DNA from: Bartonella sp. HY328
GTDB taxonomy: Bacteria; Pseudomonadota; Alphaproteobacteria; Rhizobiales; Rhizobiaceae
Assembly (NCBI RefSeq): GCF_025449335.1
Contig: NZ_CP104883.1
Location: 1,728,501 to 1,792,500, forward strand
Direction of reading: 5' to 3'
DNA: 64,000 bases
Shown here in pieces: positions 19,147 through 28,422 of the stretch. The notes under the pieces are model-generated. The model made no database searches. It was not told where the DNA came from and saw only the letters and a program-made list of their open reading frames with translations. Each line of letters starts with the position of its first letter. Position 1 is the first letter of the stretch. A program made the translations under genes and the position numbers.

Positions 19147-19725
19147 ATGAAAAAAATAATTGTATTTTTATCTATACTTCTCGTTATTCCTGTCTTTGCA
19201 GCATTGGTTGTTGTTTTAATCGGTGTCCGTGATCATAAGGAGAAGGCTGATATAGGAGTGGTTTTAGGTACGGCGATTTTTGCTGACGGTTCGTTGTCTT
19301 CGTATTTAAAGGGGCGACTTGATGAAACAGTAAATCTTTATCAAAAAGGCTTTTTCCCTTTAGTTGTGGTGAGTGGTGGCGAAAACGAATTTGGTTTATC
19401 TGAAACAAAGATAATGAAGGAATATCTCATTGCCCAAGGTATTCCAGCTAATGTTATTATAGAAGACCCTGAAGGCGTAAATACTGCTGCGACTGCGAAA
19501 AACATGGTGGGCATAATGCAAAAGAACTCAGCCAAAAGCGCCTTTATTATAACACAATTTTTCCATGTTCCTCGCACACGCTTAGCTTTTTCCTGCAATG
19601 GCATCTCACCGGTTTATTATGCACCAAGCCAGCAATGGAATGTAAGAGATCTCTACTCGTTGTTACGCGAAGTTCCAGGCAATATGGTTTATTGGTGGAA
19701 TTGCAAAAGAAATGATAACATCTAA
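19147..19725 (+). CDS. DUF218 / YdcF-SanA family protein
   Basis: 192 aa with an N-terminal membrane anchor (IIVFLSILLVIPVFAALVVV). The DUF218 fold follows: IGVVLGTAIFADG, then GRLDETVNLYQKGFFPLVVVSGG and a later TAATAKNM segment. SanA/YdcF proteins are implicated in envelope or nucleotide-related functions, but the activity is not settled. It lies upstream of the degenerate ctaD-like gene with about 280 bp between. Confidence 0.75.
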   Translation: MKKIIVFLSILLVIPVFAALVVVLIGVRDHKEKADIGVVLGTAIFADGSLSSYLKGRLDETVNLYQKGFFPLVVVSGGENEFGLSETKIMKEYLIAQGIPANVIIEDPEGVNTAATAKNMVGIMQKNSAKSAFIITQFFHVPRTRLAFSCNGISPVYYAPSQQWNVRDLYSLLREVPGNMVYWWNCKRNDNI

Positions 19726-20007
19726 AGAGATGAATATCATATATTGGTAACCTCCAAGCAATAACTAATAATGCCGTTTGTAGTGGGAGGTTTGGGCATG
19801 CGTATCAAGGCTGTGTAATTATGCCACATCTTTAAATCTTGTGTCTTAAGCTAGATATGGTAAAAGAACAGAAATTTAAAAGTTTTCCAAACTACATCGT
19901 TTTTGCGTGGGGCTAAGTTAAACCGCGTAAGTTAAAGGTGAATAATATTGGTGGACTTGATGGGTAATGAAGCAGATAAATGCTGATAATGCGAGAAATA
20001 GAGTCTT

Positions 20008-21534
20008 ATGAAAACAATTTTTTCTTGTAATCATAAAAAAATTGGAACCAATTATTTGGTTTTTGCCATTATTGCTGGGATCGTTGGTGTTTTGCTTTCT
20101 GTTGCGATGCGCCTTGAACTCAATGAGCCTGGCATTCAATATTTTCATGGACTAGCCAGCTTACTATATGGTTATGAGGGAATATCTGCTGTTGAAAAAG
20201 GACGTGAAATGTTTGCGCTTTTTTCCTCGGCTCACGCACTTATCATGATTTTTTTCATGGTGGTACCGGCTTTATTTGGCGGTTTTGCCAATTGGCTTTT
20301 GCCCATGATGATTGGTTGCGAAGATATGCTATTTCCACGCCTAAATCGCTTCGCATTTTTGTTATTATTTCCGGCAATGTTTTTATTGGTCGGTAGCCTG
20401 TTGTGGGTTTCATCTGCGCAGACTGCCTGTGTATTAATGATAGCGATGATTCACCTTGCTGCACTTTCTGCAATTTTGACTGCTGCCAATTTTATTGCAA
20501 CTATATTGGTAGCGCGCGCGCCTGGTATGGGATTTAGATATTTACCTATTTTTGTCTGGTCAGTTTTAGTTTCATCTTTTTTAATGATTATTTGCATGCC
20601 GACTATGACTGCGGCGTTAAGTTCTTTGCTTTATCATTTCGGCTTTGATAGTTTTAGCATGTCAGCCGTTGACGGTAAAAATTTACAAATTATGTTGTGG
20701 TTCTATTCGCATCCAGAAATTTTCGTGCTAATTTTGCCAGCCTTTGGTATTATTAGTGAAGTTGTTGCTACTTTTGCAAATCGCCCACTTGTTGGACGTA
20801 ATTATGTTATTTCGGCTATGATATTTATTGGTGCTGCTGGTTTCCTTATTTGGGCTCAAAATCTTTTTTCAGCATCTAATCTAGGGGATATTAAAAGCTA
20901 TTTCTTCGTGGCTTTGCCAATTATAGCTATTCCTGCTTTTGTAATAATCGGTTCTTGGCTTGCAACTATTGCGATCGGGCATATTCAATATAAAACACCA
21001 ATGCTTTGGGCTTTGGGTTTTATTTTAATGTTTGTTATCGGTAGTTTTTCCGCCATTCATTTGGCCTTAAATAGCCCTGTTAGCAATGGTAATCCTGCAT
21101 TTGTCAGTCATTTTCATTATATTTTGTCACTTGGCGCAGTCTTTGCAATTTTTGCCGCATGGTATTTTTGGTTTCCCAAAATCTCAGGTTATGAATTGCG
21201 TGAAGCTACTGGAAAGATACATTTTTCGATCATGTTTATTGCTGTTAATATGATCTTTCTTCCTCAGCATTTCCAAGGTTTTGAATATGCTAACAATAGT
21301 GTTGTTTTTTTGATTGAAAATAGCATTGGTTGGAACAAGATAATAACACTAGGTGCAATGATCGGTGTGCTGTCACTTATTGTTTTTCTATATGGTATCT
21401 GCGAAGCGTTTTGGCGTAAAAAAGCCGTAGCCGGCAATCCTTGGGGTGAGGGGGCAACCACACTTGAATGGACCTTGCCATCACCGGCTCCAATCCTGCA
21501 ATGGCAAGCAGTACCTGTTTTTAACAAGCATTAA
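20008..21534 (+). CDS. CtaD-like haem-copper oxidase subunit I, catalytic CuB site lost
   Basis: 508 aa, aligning along its whole length with aa3 oxidase subunit I, with about twelve membrane helices and the C-terminal TTLEWTLPSPAP. Retained: low-spin haem ligands His76 (FSSAHALIM) and His370, high-spin haem ligand His368 (SHFHYIL), CuB ligand His235 and Glu237 (SHPEIF), and the D-channel Asp106. Lost: the His-Tyr cross-link Tyr is Phe239; the CuB His-His pair is Gln284-Asn285 (IWAQNLF); the K-channel Lys is Ile313; the Mg-site His-Asp pair, the paired propionate Arg and the WxxYPPLS loop are gone. The frame is nonetheless open throughout, which suggests continued selection. It precedes ctaB as a normal ctaD would. 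Oxygen reduction looks impossible; haem binding may persist. Confidence 0.85.
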   Translation: MKTIFSCNHKKIGTNYLVFAIIAGIVGVLLSVAMRLELNEPGIQYFHGLASLLYGYEGISAVEKGREMFALFSSAHALIMIFFMVVPALFGGFANWLLPMMIGCEDMLFPRLNRFAFLLLFPAMFLLVGSLLWVSSAQTACVLMIAMIHLAALSAILTAANFIATILVARAPGMGFRYLPIFVWSVLVSSFLMIICMPTMTAALSSLLYHFGFDSFSMSAVDGKNLQIMLWFYSHPEIFVLILPAFGIISEVVATFANRPLVGRNYVISAMIFIGAAGFLIWAQNLFSASNLGDIKSYFFVALPIIAIPAFVIIGSWLATIAIGHIQYKTPMLWALGFILMFVIGSFSAIHLALNSPVSNGNPAFVSHFHYILSLGAVFAIFAAWYFWFPKISGYELREATGKIHFSIMFIAVNMIFLPQHFQGFEYANNSVVFLIENSIGWNKIITLGAMIGVLSLIVFLYGICEAFWRKKAVAGNPWGEGATTLEWTLPSPAPILQWQAVPVFNKH

Positions 21535-21549
21535 GCCGCGGGGGCTTGT

Positions 21550-21582
21550 GGGGTGGCCTTTAACTTGTGTTGGGGCCATCCC
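21550..21582 (+). terminator. Hairpin after the ctaD-like gene
   Basis: GGGGTGGCC (21550-21558) pairs with GGCCATCCC (21574-21582), one G-U pair. No T-run follows, so it may be a processing or attenuating structure and not a classic terminator. Confidence 0.4.
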
Positions 21583-21796
21583 ATTATGGATAAAAAACTC
21601 TACATTTTAACTAGAGTGTTTAGCAGTGATGTGTTAAAAATGGGATATAAAAATTTTGGTCTTTATTAAACCTATAAAGTCAAAAATAACCAGCAATGTA
21701 AATTCATTACTAATCTAGTGAAAAATGCTAATATTTGTAAATTGAAACGGCATATCTTTATAATATTGTGCTGTAAAGTTTAACCAATTTGAGCCA

Positions 21797-22762
21797 ATGC
21801 TCGATAGGCGTTTAATGTCAATACCTAGTCAAATTAATCAAACGCCTGAAATGGCGTATATATCCATGGCAGACAGCCGTGATTATATCACGTTATTAAA
21901 ACTGCGTGTTATGTCTTTGGTGGTTTTTACTGCCTTTGTTGGTCTTGTTGTTGCGCCTGGCACAATCAATCCCATTTTAGGGTTTCTTGCTATTTTGTGT
22001 ATTGCTGTTGGTGGCGGTGCATCCGGTGCATTAAATATGTGGTATGATTCTGATATTGATGCGGTTATGAAACGTACCAAATCAAGGCCCATTCCATCAG
22101 GCAAAATTAGCCGCAGCCAAGTCTTGATATTTGGTTTGGTTTTATCAGCGTTTGCCGTTGGTGTAATGGGTGTATTTATTAATTGGTTTTCAGCCTTATT
22201 TTTGGCCTTTACTATTTTCTTCTATGCTGTGATCTATACCATTTGGCTCAAACGTTCTACGCCGCAAAATATTGTTATCGGCGGGGCATCAGGGGCTTTT
22301 CCGCCAATGATAGGCTGGGCTGCAGTAACAGGGACAATTAGTATTGATAGTATTGTTTTGTTTTTGATTATTTTCATGTGGACGCCACCGCATTTTTGGG
22401 CGCTTTCATTGTTTAGCACAACAGATTATGAGGCTGCTCATATTCCTATGATGCCAAATGTCAAAGGTGAGCGTTCAACTAAAAACCAAATTTTGGTTTA
22501 TGCAATATTAATGGCGTTAATCGGTGTTTTACCGTTTGTTTTGGGCTTTGCTGGTATTGTATTTGGTATTATTTCTACAGTTTTGGGTATTGTTTTTATT
22601 ATTCGTGCATTCCAATTATGGAAGGCAGATGCACGTGAGCAAACTATACCTGCTGCAAAAAAGTTGTTTTTCTTTTCACTCTTTTATTTAACTGGGGTTT
22701 TTGCAGTTCTCTTATTTGAAAATCTTGCCATTAAGGCATTAGCAGTTTGGGGTTATATCTAA
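21797..22762 (+). CDS. ctaB: Protohaem IX farnesyltransferase (haem O synthase)
   Basis: Adds the farnesyl tail to haem b, giving haem O, the substrate of CtaA and cofactor of bo3 oxidases. UbiA-family membrane protein of 321 aa; the Asp-rich motifs are ALNMWYDSDIDAVMKRTKSRP and the second loop DYEAAHIPMMPNVKG. Nine hydrophobic helices. The start could be ATG 21797 or 21815. Its stop overlaps the coxF start by one base. It lies behind the degenerate ctaD-like gene, the normal position for ctaB in Hyphomicrobiales. Confidence 0.95.
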   Translation: MLDRRLMSIPSQINQTPEMAYISMADSRDYITLLKLRVMSLVVFTAFVGLVVAPGTINPILGFLAILCIAVGGGASGALNMWYDSDIDAVMKRTKSRPIPSGKISRSQVLIFGLVLSAFAVGVMGVFINWFSALFLAFTIFFYAVIYTIWLKRSTPQNIVIGGASGAFPPMIGWAAVTGTISIDSIVLFLIIFMWTPPHFWALSLFSTTDYEAAHIPMMPNVKGERSTKNQILVYAILMALIGVLPFVLGFAGIVFGIISTVLGIVFIIRAFQLWKADAREQTIPAAKKLFFFSLFYLTGVFAVLLFENLAIKALAVWGYI

Positions 22763-22911
22763 TGGTCAAGCCATCTGATAAACAGTCTTACCTAACTCTT
22801 ACAAAAGAGCAAAAGGCTGCAAGAAAAAGCCGCGCGATAGGTATAATAGTGGTTGTGCTACTATTAGCATTTTTGATTTACATTGCAACTTATGCTAAAT
22901 TTGGTGCATAA
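22762..22911 (+). CDS. coxF: CoxF-like small membrane protein
   Basis: 49 aa, immediately after ctaB (TAATG overlap). The N-terminus carries the LTKEQKAARKSR signature seen in the small CoxF proteins of rhizobial cox operons, followed by one membrane helix (AIGIIVVVLLLAFLIYIAT). In related genomes it precedes ctaG, ctaE and surf1; here 216 bp of non-coding sequence and then ispH follow. Role in oxidase assembly is inferred from context. Confidence 0.75.
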   Translation: MVKPSDKQSYLTLTKEQKAARKSRAIGIIVVVLLLAFLIYIATYAKFGA

Positions 22912-23127
22912 ATCTGATTTTAGCTTAAAAGCATCGATTAAAGCCTTGGAGAAACTATTTCCGCTATAATTTTCTGGCTGGATTATATAGGGTTTAATCG
23001 CTATATGTAATAAGAATATTTTCAAAGTGGTGTGTAGTTGAATTTAAGCACTATTTTGATTGCTGATGTGTTTTAAGGTTCTGAATAACCTATGCATGTT
23101 ATTTATTTGACAGAGGAACAGAATTTT

Positions 23128-24156
23128 ATGGCCGCAAAATCCCCCCTGACTATACGACTGTGCGGACCGCGTGGATTTTGCGCCGGTGTTGACAGAGCTA
23201 TTCAAATCGTGGTCGCTGCCTTAAAAAAGTATGGCGCGCCTGTATTTGTTCGCCACGAAATCGTTCATAATGGCTATGTGGTTGAAGGGTTAGTGGCGCG
23301 CGGCGCGGTGTTTATTGAAGAGCTAGATGAAATTCCGGAAAATCTTCGCGATCGGCCTGTAGTTTTTTCGGCTCATGGTGTGCCAAAATCTGTTCCTGCC
23401 GATGCAACAGCTAAAAATCTTTTTTATCTTGATGCCACCTGTCCTCTTGTTTCCAAGGTGCATAAACAAGCTATAAGGCATCGTAAACATGGCCGCCATG
23501 TCATTTTGATTGGTCATGCTGGGCATCCAGAAGTAATCGGCACCATGGGCCAATTGGATGAAGGGGCGGTAAGTCTTATCGAAACGATTGAGGATGCGCA
23601 AACTTATCAACCACTAGATCCAGAAAATCTTGGTTTTGTTACGCAAACAACCTTATCGGTTGAAGATACAGCCGGCATCATTGAAGTGCTCTATCAACGC
23701 TTTCCACAAATGCAGGCTGCTGCAGCTGAATCTATTTGTTATGCGACGACAAATCGGCAGGACGCTGTTAAAGCCGCTGCGCCAGGCAGTGATTTGTTTT
23801 TGATTGTTGGTGCTCCCAACTCTTCAAACTCACGGCGCCTTGTCGAGGTTGCAGAAAGAGCAGGAGCTAAAAAATCTATTTTAGTGCAACGTGCGTCTGA
23901 AATTGATTGGTTAAATCTCGGTTCTTTAGGGGTTGTCAGTTTATCAGCCGGTGCTTCTGCCCCCGAAATAATAGTTTCTGAAATTATAGAAGCTTTTCGC
24001 GAGCGTTATGATATGAGCATTGAACTTGCGGAAACAACACAAGAGCTTGAAAACTTCTTGGTAAATCGCGAATTGCGTGATGTTATCCTAACCAATGATG
24101 ATATGGCTTTTGTTAATGGCGTCGAGGGTGATTCCGCGCTTAATGAATTAGCCTAA
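23128..24156 (+). CDS. ispH: 4-hydroxy-3-methylbut-2-enyl diphosphate reductase
   Basis: Last step of the MEP isoprenoid pathway, an iron-sulfur enzyme. Cluster cysteines lie in LCGPRGFCAGVDRAI, DATCPLVSKVHKQ and ESICYATTNRQDAV. GHAGHPEVIGTMGQ and FVTQTTLS are further IspH motifs. ATG 23128 (MAAKSPLT) is favoured, with AGAGGA upstream; ATG 23092 would add 12 unconserved residues. First gene of ispH-thrB-rnhA. Confidence 0.96.
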   Translation: MAAKSPLTIRLCGPRGFCAGVDRAIQIVVAALKKYGAPVFVRHEIVHNGYVVEGLVARGAVFIEELDEIPENLRDRPVVFSAHGVPKSVPADATAKNLFYLDATCPLVSKVHKQAIRHRKHGRHVILIGHAGHPEVIGTMGQLDEGAVSLIETIEDAQTYQPLDPENLGFVTQTTLSVEDTAGIIEVLYQRFPQMQAAAAESICYATTNRQDAVKAAAPGSDLFLIVGAPNSSNSRRLVEVAERAGAKKSILVQRASEIDWLNLGSLGVVSLSAGASAPEIIVSEIIEAFRERYDMSIELAETTQELENFLVNRELRDVILTNDDMAFVNGVEGDSALNELA

Positions 24157-24174
24157 CAAGAAAGGTCGTCGGCA

Positions 24175-25143
24175 ATGGCTGTTTATACCGATATTAGTGA
24201 AGAGCAGCTTGCAAGCTTTTTAAACGAATATGACGTTGGAACGCTTCTCTCTTATAAGGGCATTGCCGAAGGCGTTGAAAATTCTAATTTCTTGTTAAGG
24301 ACCAAAGCTGGTAACTTTATTCTTACTATTTATGAAAAGCGCGTTGATGAACGCGATTTGCCGTTTTTTCTCGGGCTAACGCAACATCTTGCTCAAAAAG
24401 GCATTCCTTGCCCACAACCTATCTTACGCAACGACGGTGCAATGGTAAGTCAATTAGCTGGAAAACCGGCAGCTCTTATAAGTTTTCTCGAGGGGATGTG
24501 GGTTAGGAAACCAACAGCTTTTCATTGTGGAAAAGTAGGGTCTGCACTTGCCAATCTACATGTTGCAGGCGCTGATTTTGCAATTCAACGCAAAAATAGC
24601 CTTTCCATTGATGGTTGGCGTCAATTATGGAGCGATGTGCGTTATCGTGCAAATGATATGGCTCCAGACCTTGAAAATGAAATTGATAATGAATTGGTTT
24701 TTCTTGAAAAGAATTGGCCCAGTGATTTACCATCTGGGGTCATTCATGCCGATTTATTTAATGATAATGTGTTTTTCCTTGATGGCGATTTATCTGGCAT
24801 AATTGACTTTTATTTTGCTTGTAATGATGCTCTTGCCTATGATTTGGCCATTTGTTTAAATGCGTGGTGCTTTGAAGCCGATTTGTCATATAATTTGACA
24901 AAGGGGAGTGCACTTCTATCCCATTATGCTGCACAACGTCCGCTTTCAGATCGTGAGCGCGATTTATTGCCAATTTTGGCACGCGGTGCTGCTTTACGTT
25001 TTTTCTTAACCCGGGCTTATGATTGGTTTTTTATTGATGATAGCGGTTTTGTAGTCAAAAAAAATCCGATAGAATATTTACGCAAGTTACGTTTTTTTAG
25101 GCAGATAGAACGTAGTAGTGAGCTTGGTCTTCCCAATCATTAA
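24175..25143 (+). CDS. thrB: Homoserine kinase, type II (aminoglycoside phosphotransferase fold)
   Basis: Phosphorylates homoserine for threonine synthesis. 322 aa. MAVYTDISEEQLASFLNEYD and GIAEGVENSNFLL near the N-terminus, and the catalytic VIHADLFNDNVFF followed by GIIDFYFACNDALAYDLA are typical of the ThrB2 family. It lies 18 bp after ispH with AAGAAAGG upstream, so it is operonic. Confidence 0.94.
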   Translation: MAVYTDISEEQLASFLNEYDVGTLLSYKGIAEGVENSNFLLRTKAGNFILTIYEKRVDERDLPFFLGLTQHLAQKGIPCPQPILRNDGAMVSQLAGKPAALISFLEGMWVRKPTAFHCGKVGSALANLHVAGADFAIQRKNSLSIDGWRQLWSDVRYRANDMAPDLENEIDNELVFLEKNWPSDLPSGVIHADLFNDNVFFLDGDLSGIIDFYFACNDALAYDLAICLNAWCFEADLSYNLTKGSALLSHYAAQRPLSDRERDLLPILARGAALRFFLTRAYDWFFIDDSGFVVKKNPIEYLRKLRFFRQIERSSELGLPNH

Positions 25144-25159
25144 TAGCTGACAATAAGTG

Positions 25160-25603
25160 ATGATGAAACAGATAGTTATTTATACTGATGGCGCGTGTTC
25201 GGGCAATCCTGGCCCTGGGGGGTGGGGCGCACTTTTACAATATAATGGCCATGAACGTGAACTTTTTGGCGGTGAAAAAGAAACAACCAATAATCGCATG
25301 GAAATTATGGCGGCTGTTGAAGCTTTAAATGCCTTGAAAGAACCATGTAAAGTCGACCTATTTACCGATTCAGTTTATGTACGTGATGGCATTTCAAAAT
25401 GGATTGAAGGTTGGAAGCGTAATGGTTGGCAAACTTCTGCCAAAAAGCCAGTTAAAAATATGGATCTTTGGCAAGCACTTGACGAGGCTCGCAAACGTCA
25501 TGACGTTGTTTGGCATTGGGTTAAGGGGCATGCAGGGCATGCCGAAAATGAACGTGTTGATGCCTTAGCGCGGCAAGGTGTTGCGGAGATAAAAGCAGGT
25601 TAA
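25160..25603 (+). CDS. rnhA: Ribonuclease HI
   Basis: Cleaves RNA in RNA-DNA hybrids. The DEDD active site is visible: YTDGACSGNPGPGGWG, NRMEIMAAVEAL, DSVYVRDGI and the C-terminal ERVDALARQG; WVKGHAGHAENE carries the His loop. Start ATG 25160 or 25163 (a GTG sits at 25157). Third gene of ispH-thrB-rnhA, 16 bp after thrB. Confidence 0.96.
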   Translation: MMKQIVIYTDGACSGNPGPGGWGALLQYNGHERELFGGEKETTNNRMEIMAAVEALNALKEPCKVDLFTDSVYVRDGISKWIEGWKRNGWQTSAKKPVKNMDLWQALDEARKRHDVVWHWVKGHAGHAENERVDALARQGVAEIKAG

Positions 25604-25658
25604 CATAGCTAGATCTTATATATCTTATAGCTTATTTTAGTGAACATCTTTTATTGAC

Positions 25659-25700
25659 AAAGTGCCAATTTAGTTTTGTAAGTTAAATTGGCACTTTTAT
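25659..25700. terminator. Bidirectional terminator between rnhA and the DsbA-family gene
   Basis: AAAGTGCCAATTTA (25659-25672) pairs perfectly with TAAATTGGCACTTT (25684-25697) around an 11-nt loop, with a short T-run. Confidence 0.88.
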
Positions 25701-25749
25701 AATTTTAGCTAAATTTTTATTAGCTATAAATTTTTTTGCAATTTAATAT

Positions 25750-26418
25750 TCATCGGTCTTCACTACCTTGTGGTTCAAATCCGGCGCTTATTTGTCCAAT
25801 TGCATCAGCAAATTGCTGCGTTGTTTGTGCGCCCATAATTGCATATTTTTTATTGATTATAAAACACGGAACACCTTGAACACCAATTTTCTGGGCAAGG
25901 GCGATATCATCCGTCATTGTATTAATATCGATATTAGTTTCAAGAAGCTTTTCTATGACGTCACTGCGCATGCCCACTTCGTTTGCAATATCAGTTAGGA
26001 TATTCGTCTCTCCAATATCTTGTCCTTGCTCAAAAAATCTTGAATAAAGCTCATAAGCAACTTTGGTTTGCGTGCCGCTTTCAGCTTGTCCTGCCCAATA
26101 AGCAAGTCTATGGGCATCCATTGTATTGGGCATAATTTCGATTGTTTCAAAATCAAACTCAATCTCGAATTCTTTGCCAAGTTCAATCAGCTGGCGATGA
26201 ATTTCATCAACCTTGTCCGTGCCGCCCAGTCTTTGCTTTAAATAGCTTTCATAAGGGCGACCAAGCTTTGGTATGGTTGGGTCAAGCTGATAGGGCTTCC
26301 ATTCAATTTTAGCATTGTCAATTTCTAACAATTTAAGCGCTTTATCAAGGCGCTTGCCGCCAATATAACACCAAGGACAGACAAAATCAGCAATAATATC
26401 AATAGTTAAATTAGTCAC
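25750..26418 (-). CDS. DsbA-family oxidoreductase, FrnE-like
   Basis: Thioredoxin-fold protein of about 222 aa, cytosolic (no signal peptide). The active site is CPWCYIGGKRL near residue 14; the conserved cis-Pro region is GVQGVPCFIINKKYAIMGAQ. It matches the DSBA/FrnE/2-hydroxychromene-2-carboxylate isomerase family, probably a disulfide oxidoreductase. I prefer GTG 26418, because GAGG lies 6 nt upstream and the protein then begins MTNLTIDIIADFVCPWC; the ATG at 26466 has no ribosome site. Confidence 0.85.
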   Translation of the reverse strand: MTNLTIDIIADFVCPWCYIGGKRLDKALKLLEIDNAKIEWKPYQLDPTIPKLGRPYESYLKQRLGGTDKVDEIHRQLIELGKEFEIEFDFETIEIMPNTMDAHRLAYWAGQAESGTQTKVAYELYSRFFEQGQDIGETNILTDIANEVGMRSDVIEKLLETNIDINTMTDDIALAQKIGVQGVPCFIINKKYAIMGAQTTQQFADAIGQISAGFEPQGSEDR

Positions 26419-26491
26419 AAATAGCCTCGTAATTGCATGGTTTTGATGGTTTTTTAATATAATCAATAAGTAGAAAAGCCCAAAATCATTT

Positions 26492-28378
26492 TTAATTTTT
26501 TAACTTTGTTTTTTCACTTTCATCTATCCACCAAGCTGGAATACGATAGCCATAGAGCGATGTATAATCTGGATGTTTCACATAATTTCGCCGTGCTACT
26601 AGTTGGCGTGGAAGGTGGTATAGCGGTAAATAATAATGGCCTGAGATAAGGACGCGATCAAGAGCGCGAACACTATCAGTAAATTGCTCTTTACTGCGCG
26701 CCTCAAGCATTGTCTTTATCAAAGCGTCAACCGCAGGATTAGCAACGCCTGCATAGTTAAAACTTCCCTCCATGTCGCGCGATGACGAGGCCCAACGGCG
26801 TATTTGTTCATTGCCAGGCGAAAGTGAGGCACTTAGGTTGCCAATAATCATGTCGTAATCAAAAGTACCAAGCCTAGTTTGATATTGACTATCATCTATC
26901 GAGCGCACAGTAACAGTAATACCGATGCGGGCGAGGGAGCGTTGGTAGGCAAGAGCAATTTTTTCCTCCTCAATAGAACGGGTCATGATTTCAAAAGTAA
27001 AGGGATGGCCTGTTGGTGTATAGATTTGATAGTTTTTACGTGTAAATCCTAAATCTTTTAACTCTTGCCAAGCTTGCTGTAACCCCGAACGGTTAATTCC
27101 TGATGCATCAGTTTTTATTGGATGCCAAGTGCCATCTAAAACATCTTGGTTAACAAAATCAGGGTAGGGCGCAAGCAATTGCCGCTCTAATTCACTTGCA
27201 GGTCTACCAATAGATGACAGCTCCGAACCATCCCAAAACCCCTCAGTACGCTCATAAAGATTATCAAAAAGATTACGGTTAATCCATTCAAAATCTAACA
27301 CGTTGGAAAGCGCGCGCCGAACTCTTTTATCTGCAAAAAGTTCTCGTCTCGTATTGAATACAAAACCGATCATGGGGGCAGGTGTCCCTGTTTTGAACTC
27401 TTCTTTTAAAATTTTTCCTTCTTTAACTGCTGGAAAATTATAACCTAAACGCCAACGATTGGGTTGATCTTCAATAAATATATCAAGAATGCCTTTCTTA
27501 AATGACTCAAATCGCGCATTATCATTGCGATAATATTCAATGCGAATTTCATCAAAATTGTTAAGCCCCTTGTTAACAGGCAAATCCTTGCCCCAATAGT
27601 TTTCATCACGTTTATAGGTTACGCGTTGTCCCGCAGTGAATTGAGCAATTTTATAAGGCCCAGATCCTAATAAGGGTGTAAGTCCATTTGTGGCAAATTT
27701 ATTGCGATCAATAGCATGTTTCGGTAAAACAGGTAGAACACTCGCAATCAACAATGGTAGCTCGCGATCGCCATCAGTATTAAAGACAAATCGCACCGTT
27801 TGGTCATTAATTTTTTCAACTATTTTGATACGTTTAGCATAACTATTAAAGGGTGGGCGGCCATGTTCACGCAGTAGATCGATAGTGAAAATAATATCTT
27901 CAACTTTTATAGGCGCGCCGTCTTGAAATTTTGCTAATGGATTTAAATGGAAAACAGCTTCAGTTCTTGCGTCATTAATTTCAACTCCATCAGCAATCAA
28001 ACCATAAAGTGTAAAAGGTTCATCGCGCGAGCGTACCATCAAGCTTTCAAACACCAATGATCCTAATTGTTCATCGCCAAAAAGACCTCTAGCTGTCGTG
28101 CGCATGCTGGGTAAGATAAAAGGATTAAAACCATCAAATGTACCTATAACACCAAAAGAAAATTTACCACCTTTTTGAGCATTAGGATCAGCATAAGGAA
28201 AATGGTTAAAGGTTTTAGCTAATTGTGGGCCGCCATGCATAGCAATACCTGTTGCTATATCGTTAGCTTGAGCTTTTGCTGCATTCTCAGCGCATAATAT
28301 GGCAAAAGTTAATGCCAGAAAGCTGGTTATTAATCGTCCTGATTTTGCGCTAAAAACCTCTTTTAAACTTTTATGCAT
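26492..28378 (-). CDS. Extracellular solute-binding protein, family 5 (YejA-like)
   Basis: 628 aa with a signal peptide (LITSFLALTFAILCAENAAKAQA, cleavage near residue 37), hence periplasmic. SBP_bac_5 features include GTFDGFNPFILPS, FHLNPLAKFQDGAPI and the RNDNARFESFKKG region, resembling YejA, the peptide-binding part of the Yej ABC transporter. No permease or ATPase genes are adjacent, so it is an orphan here. About 44 bp downstream of a small secreted-protein gene on the same strand. Confidence 0.88.
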   Translation of the reverse strand: MHKSLKEVFSAKSGRLITSFLALTFAILCAENAAKAQANDIATGIAMHGGPQLAKTFNHFPYADPNAQKGGKFSFGVIGTFDGFNPFILPSMRTTARGLFGDEQLGSLVFESLMVRSRDEPFTLYGLIADGVEINDARTEAVFHLNPLAKFQDGAPIKVEDIIFTIDLLREHGRPPFNSYAKRIKIVEKINDQTVRFVFNTDGDRELPLLIASVLPVLPKHAIDRNKFATNGLTPLLGSGPYKIAQFTAGQRVTYKRDENYWGKDLPVNKGLNNFDEIRIEYYRNDNARFESFKKGILDIFIEDQPNRWRLGYNFPAVKEGKILKEEFKTGTPAPMIGFVFNTRRELFADKRVRRALSNVLDFEWINRNLFDNLYERTEGFWDGSELSSIGRPASELERQLLAPYPDFVNQDVLDGTWHPIKTDASGINRSGLQQAWQELKDLGFTRKNYQIYTPTGHPFTFEIMTRSIEEEKIALAYQRSLARIGITVTVRSIDDSQYQTRLGTFDYDMIIGNLSASLSPGNEQIRRWASSSRDMEGSFNYAGVANPAVDALIKTMLEARSKEQFTDSVRALDRVLISGHYYLPLYHLPRQLVARRNYVKHPDYTSLYGYRIPAWWIDESEKTKLKN

Positions 28379-28422
28379 GACAATTATCCAATTTTAAAAA
28401 ATGCGTAAAATATCAATTAAAA

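Noticed and set aside
20008..21534. Nitric oxide reductase NorB
   Set aside because: NorB also needs three His at the non-haem metal; only one is present, and the alignment is clearly with aa3 subunit I.
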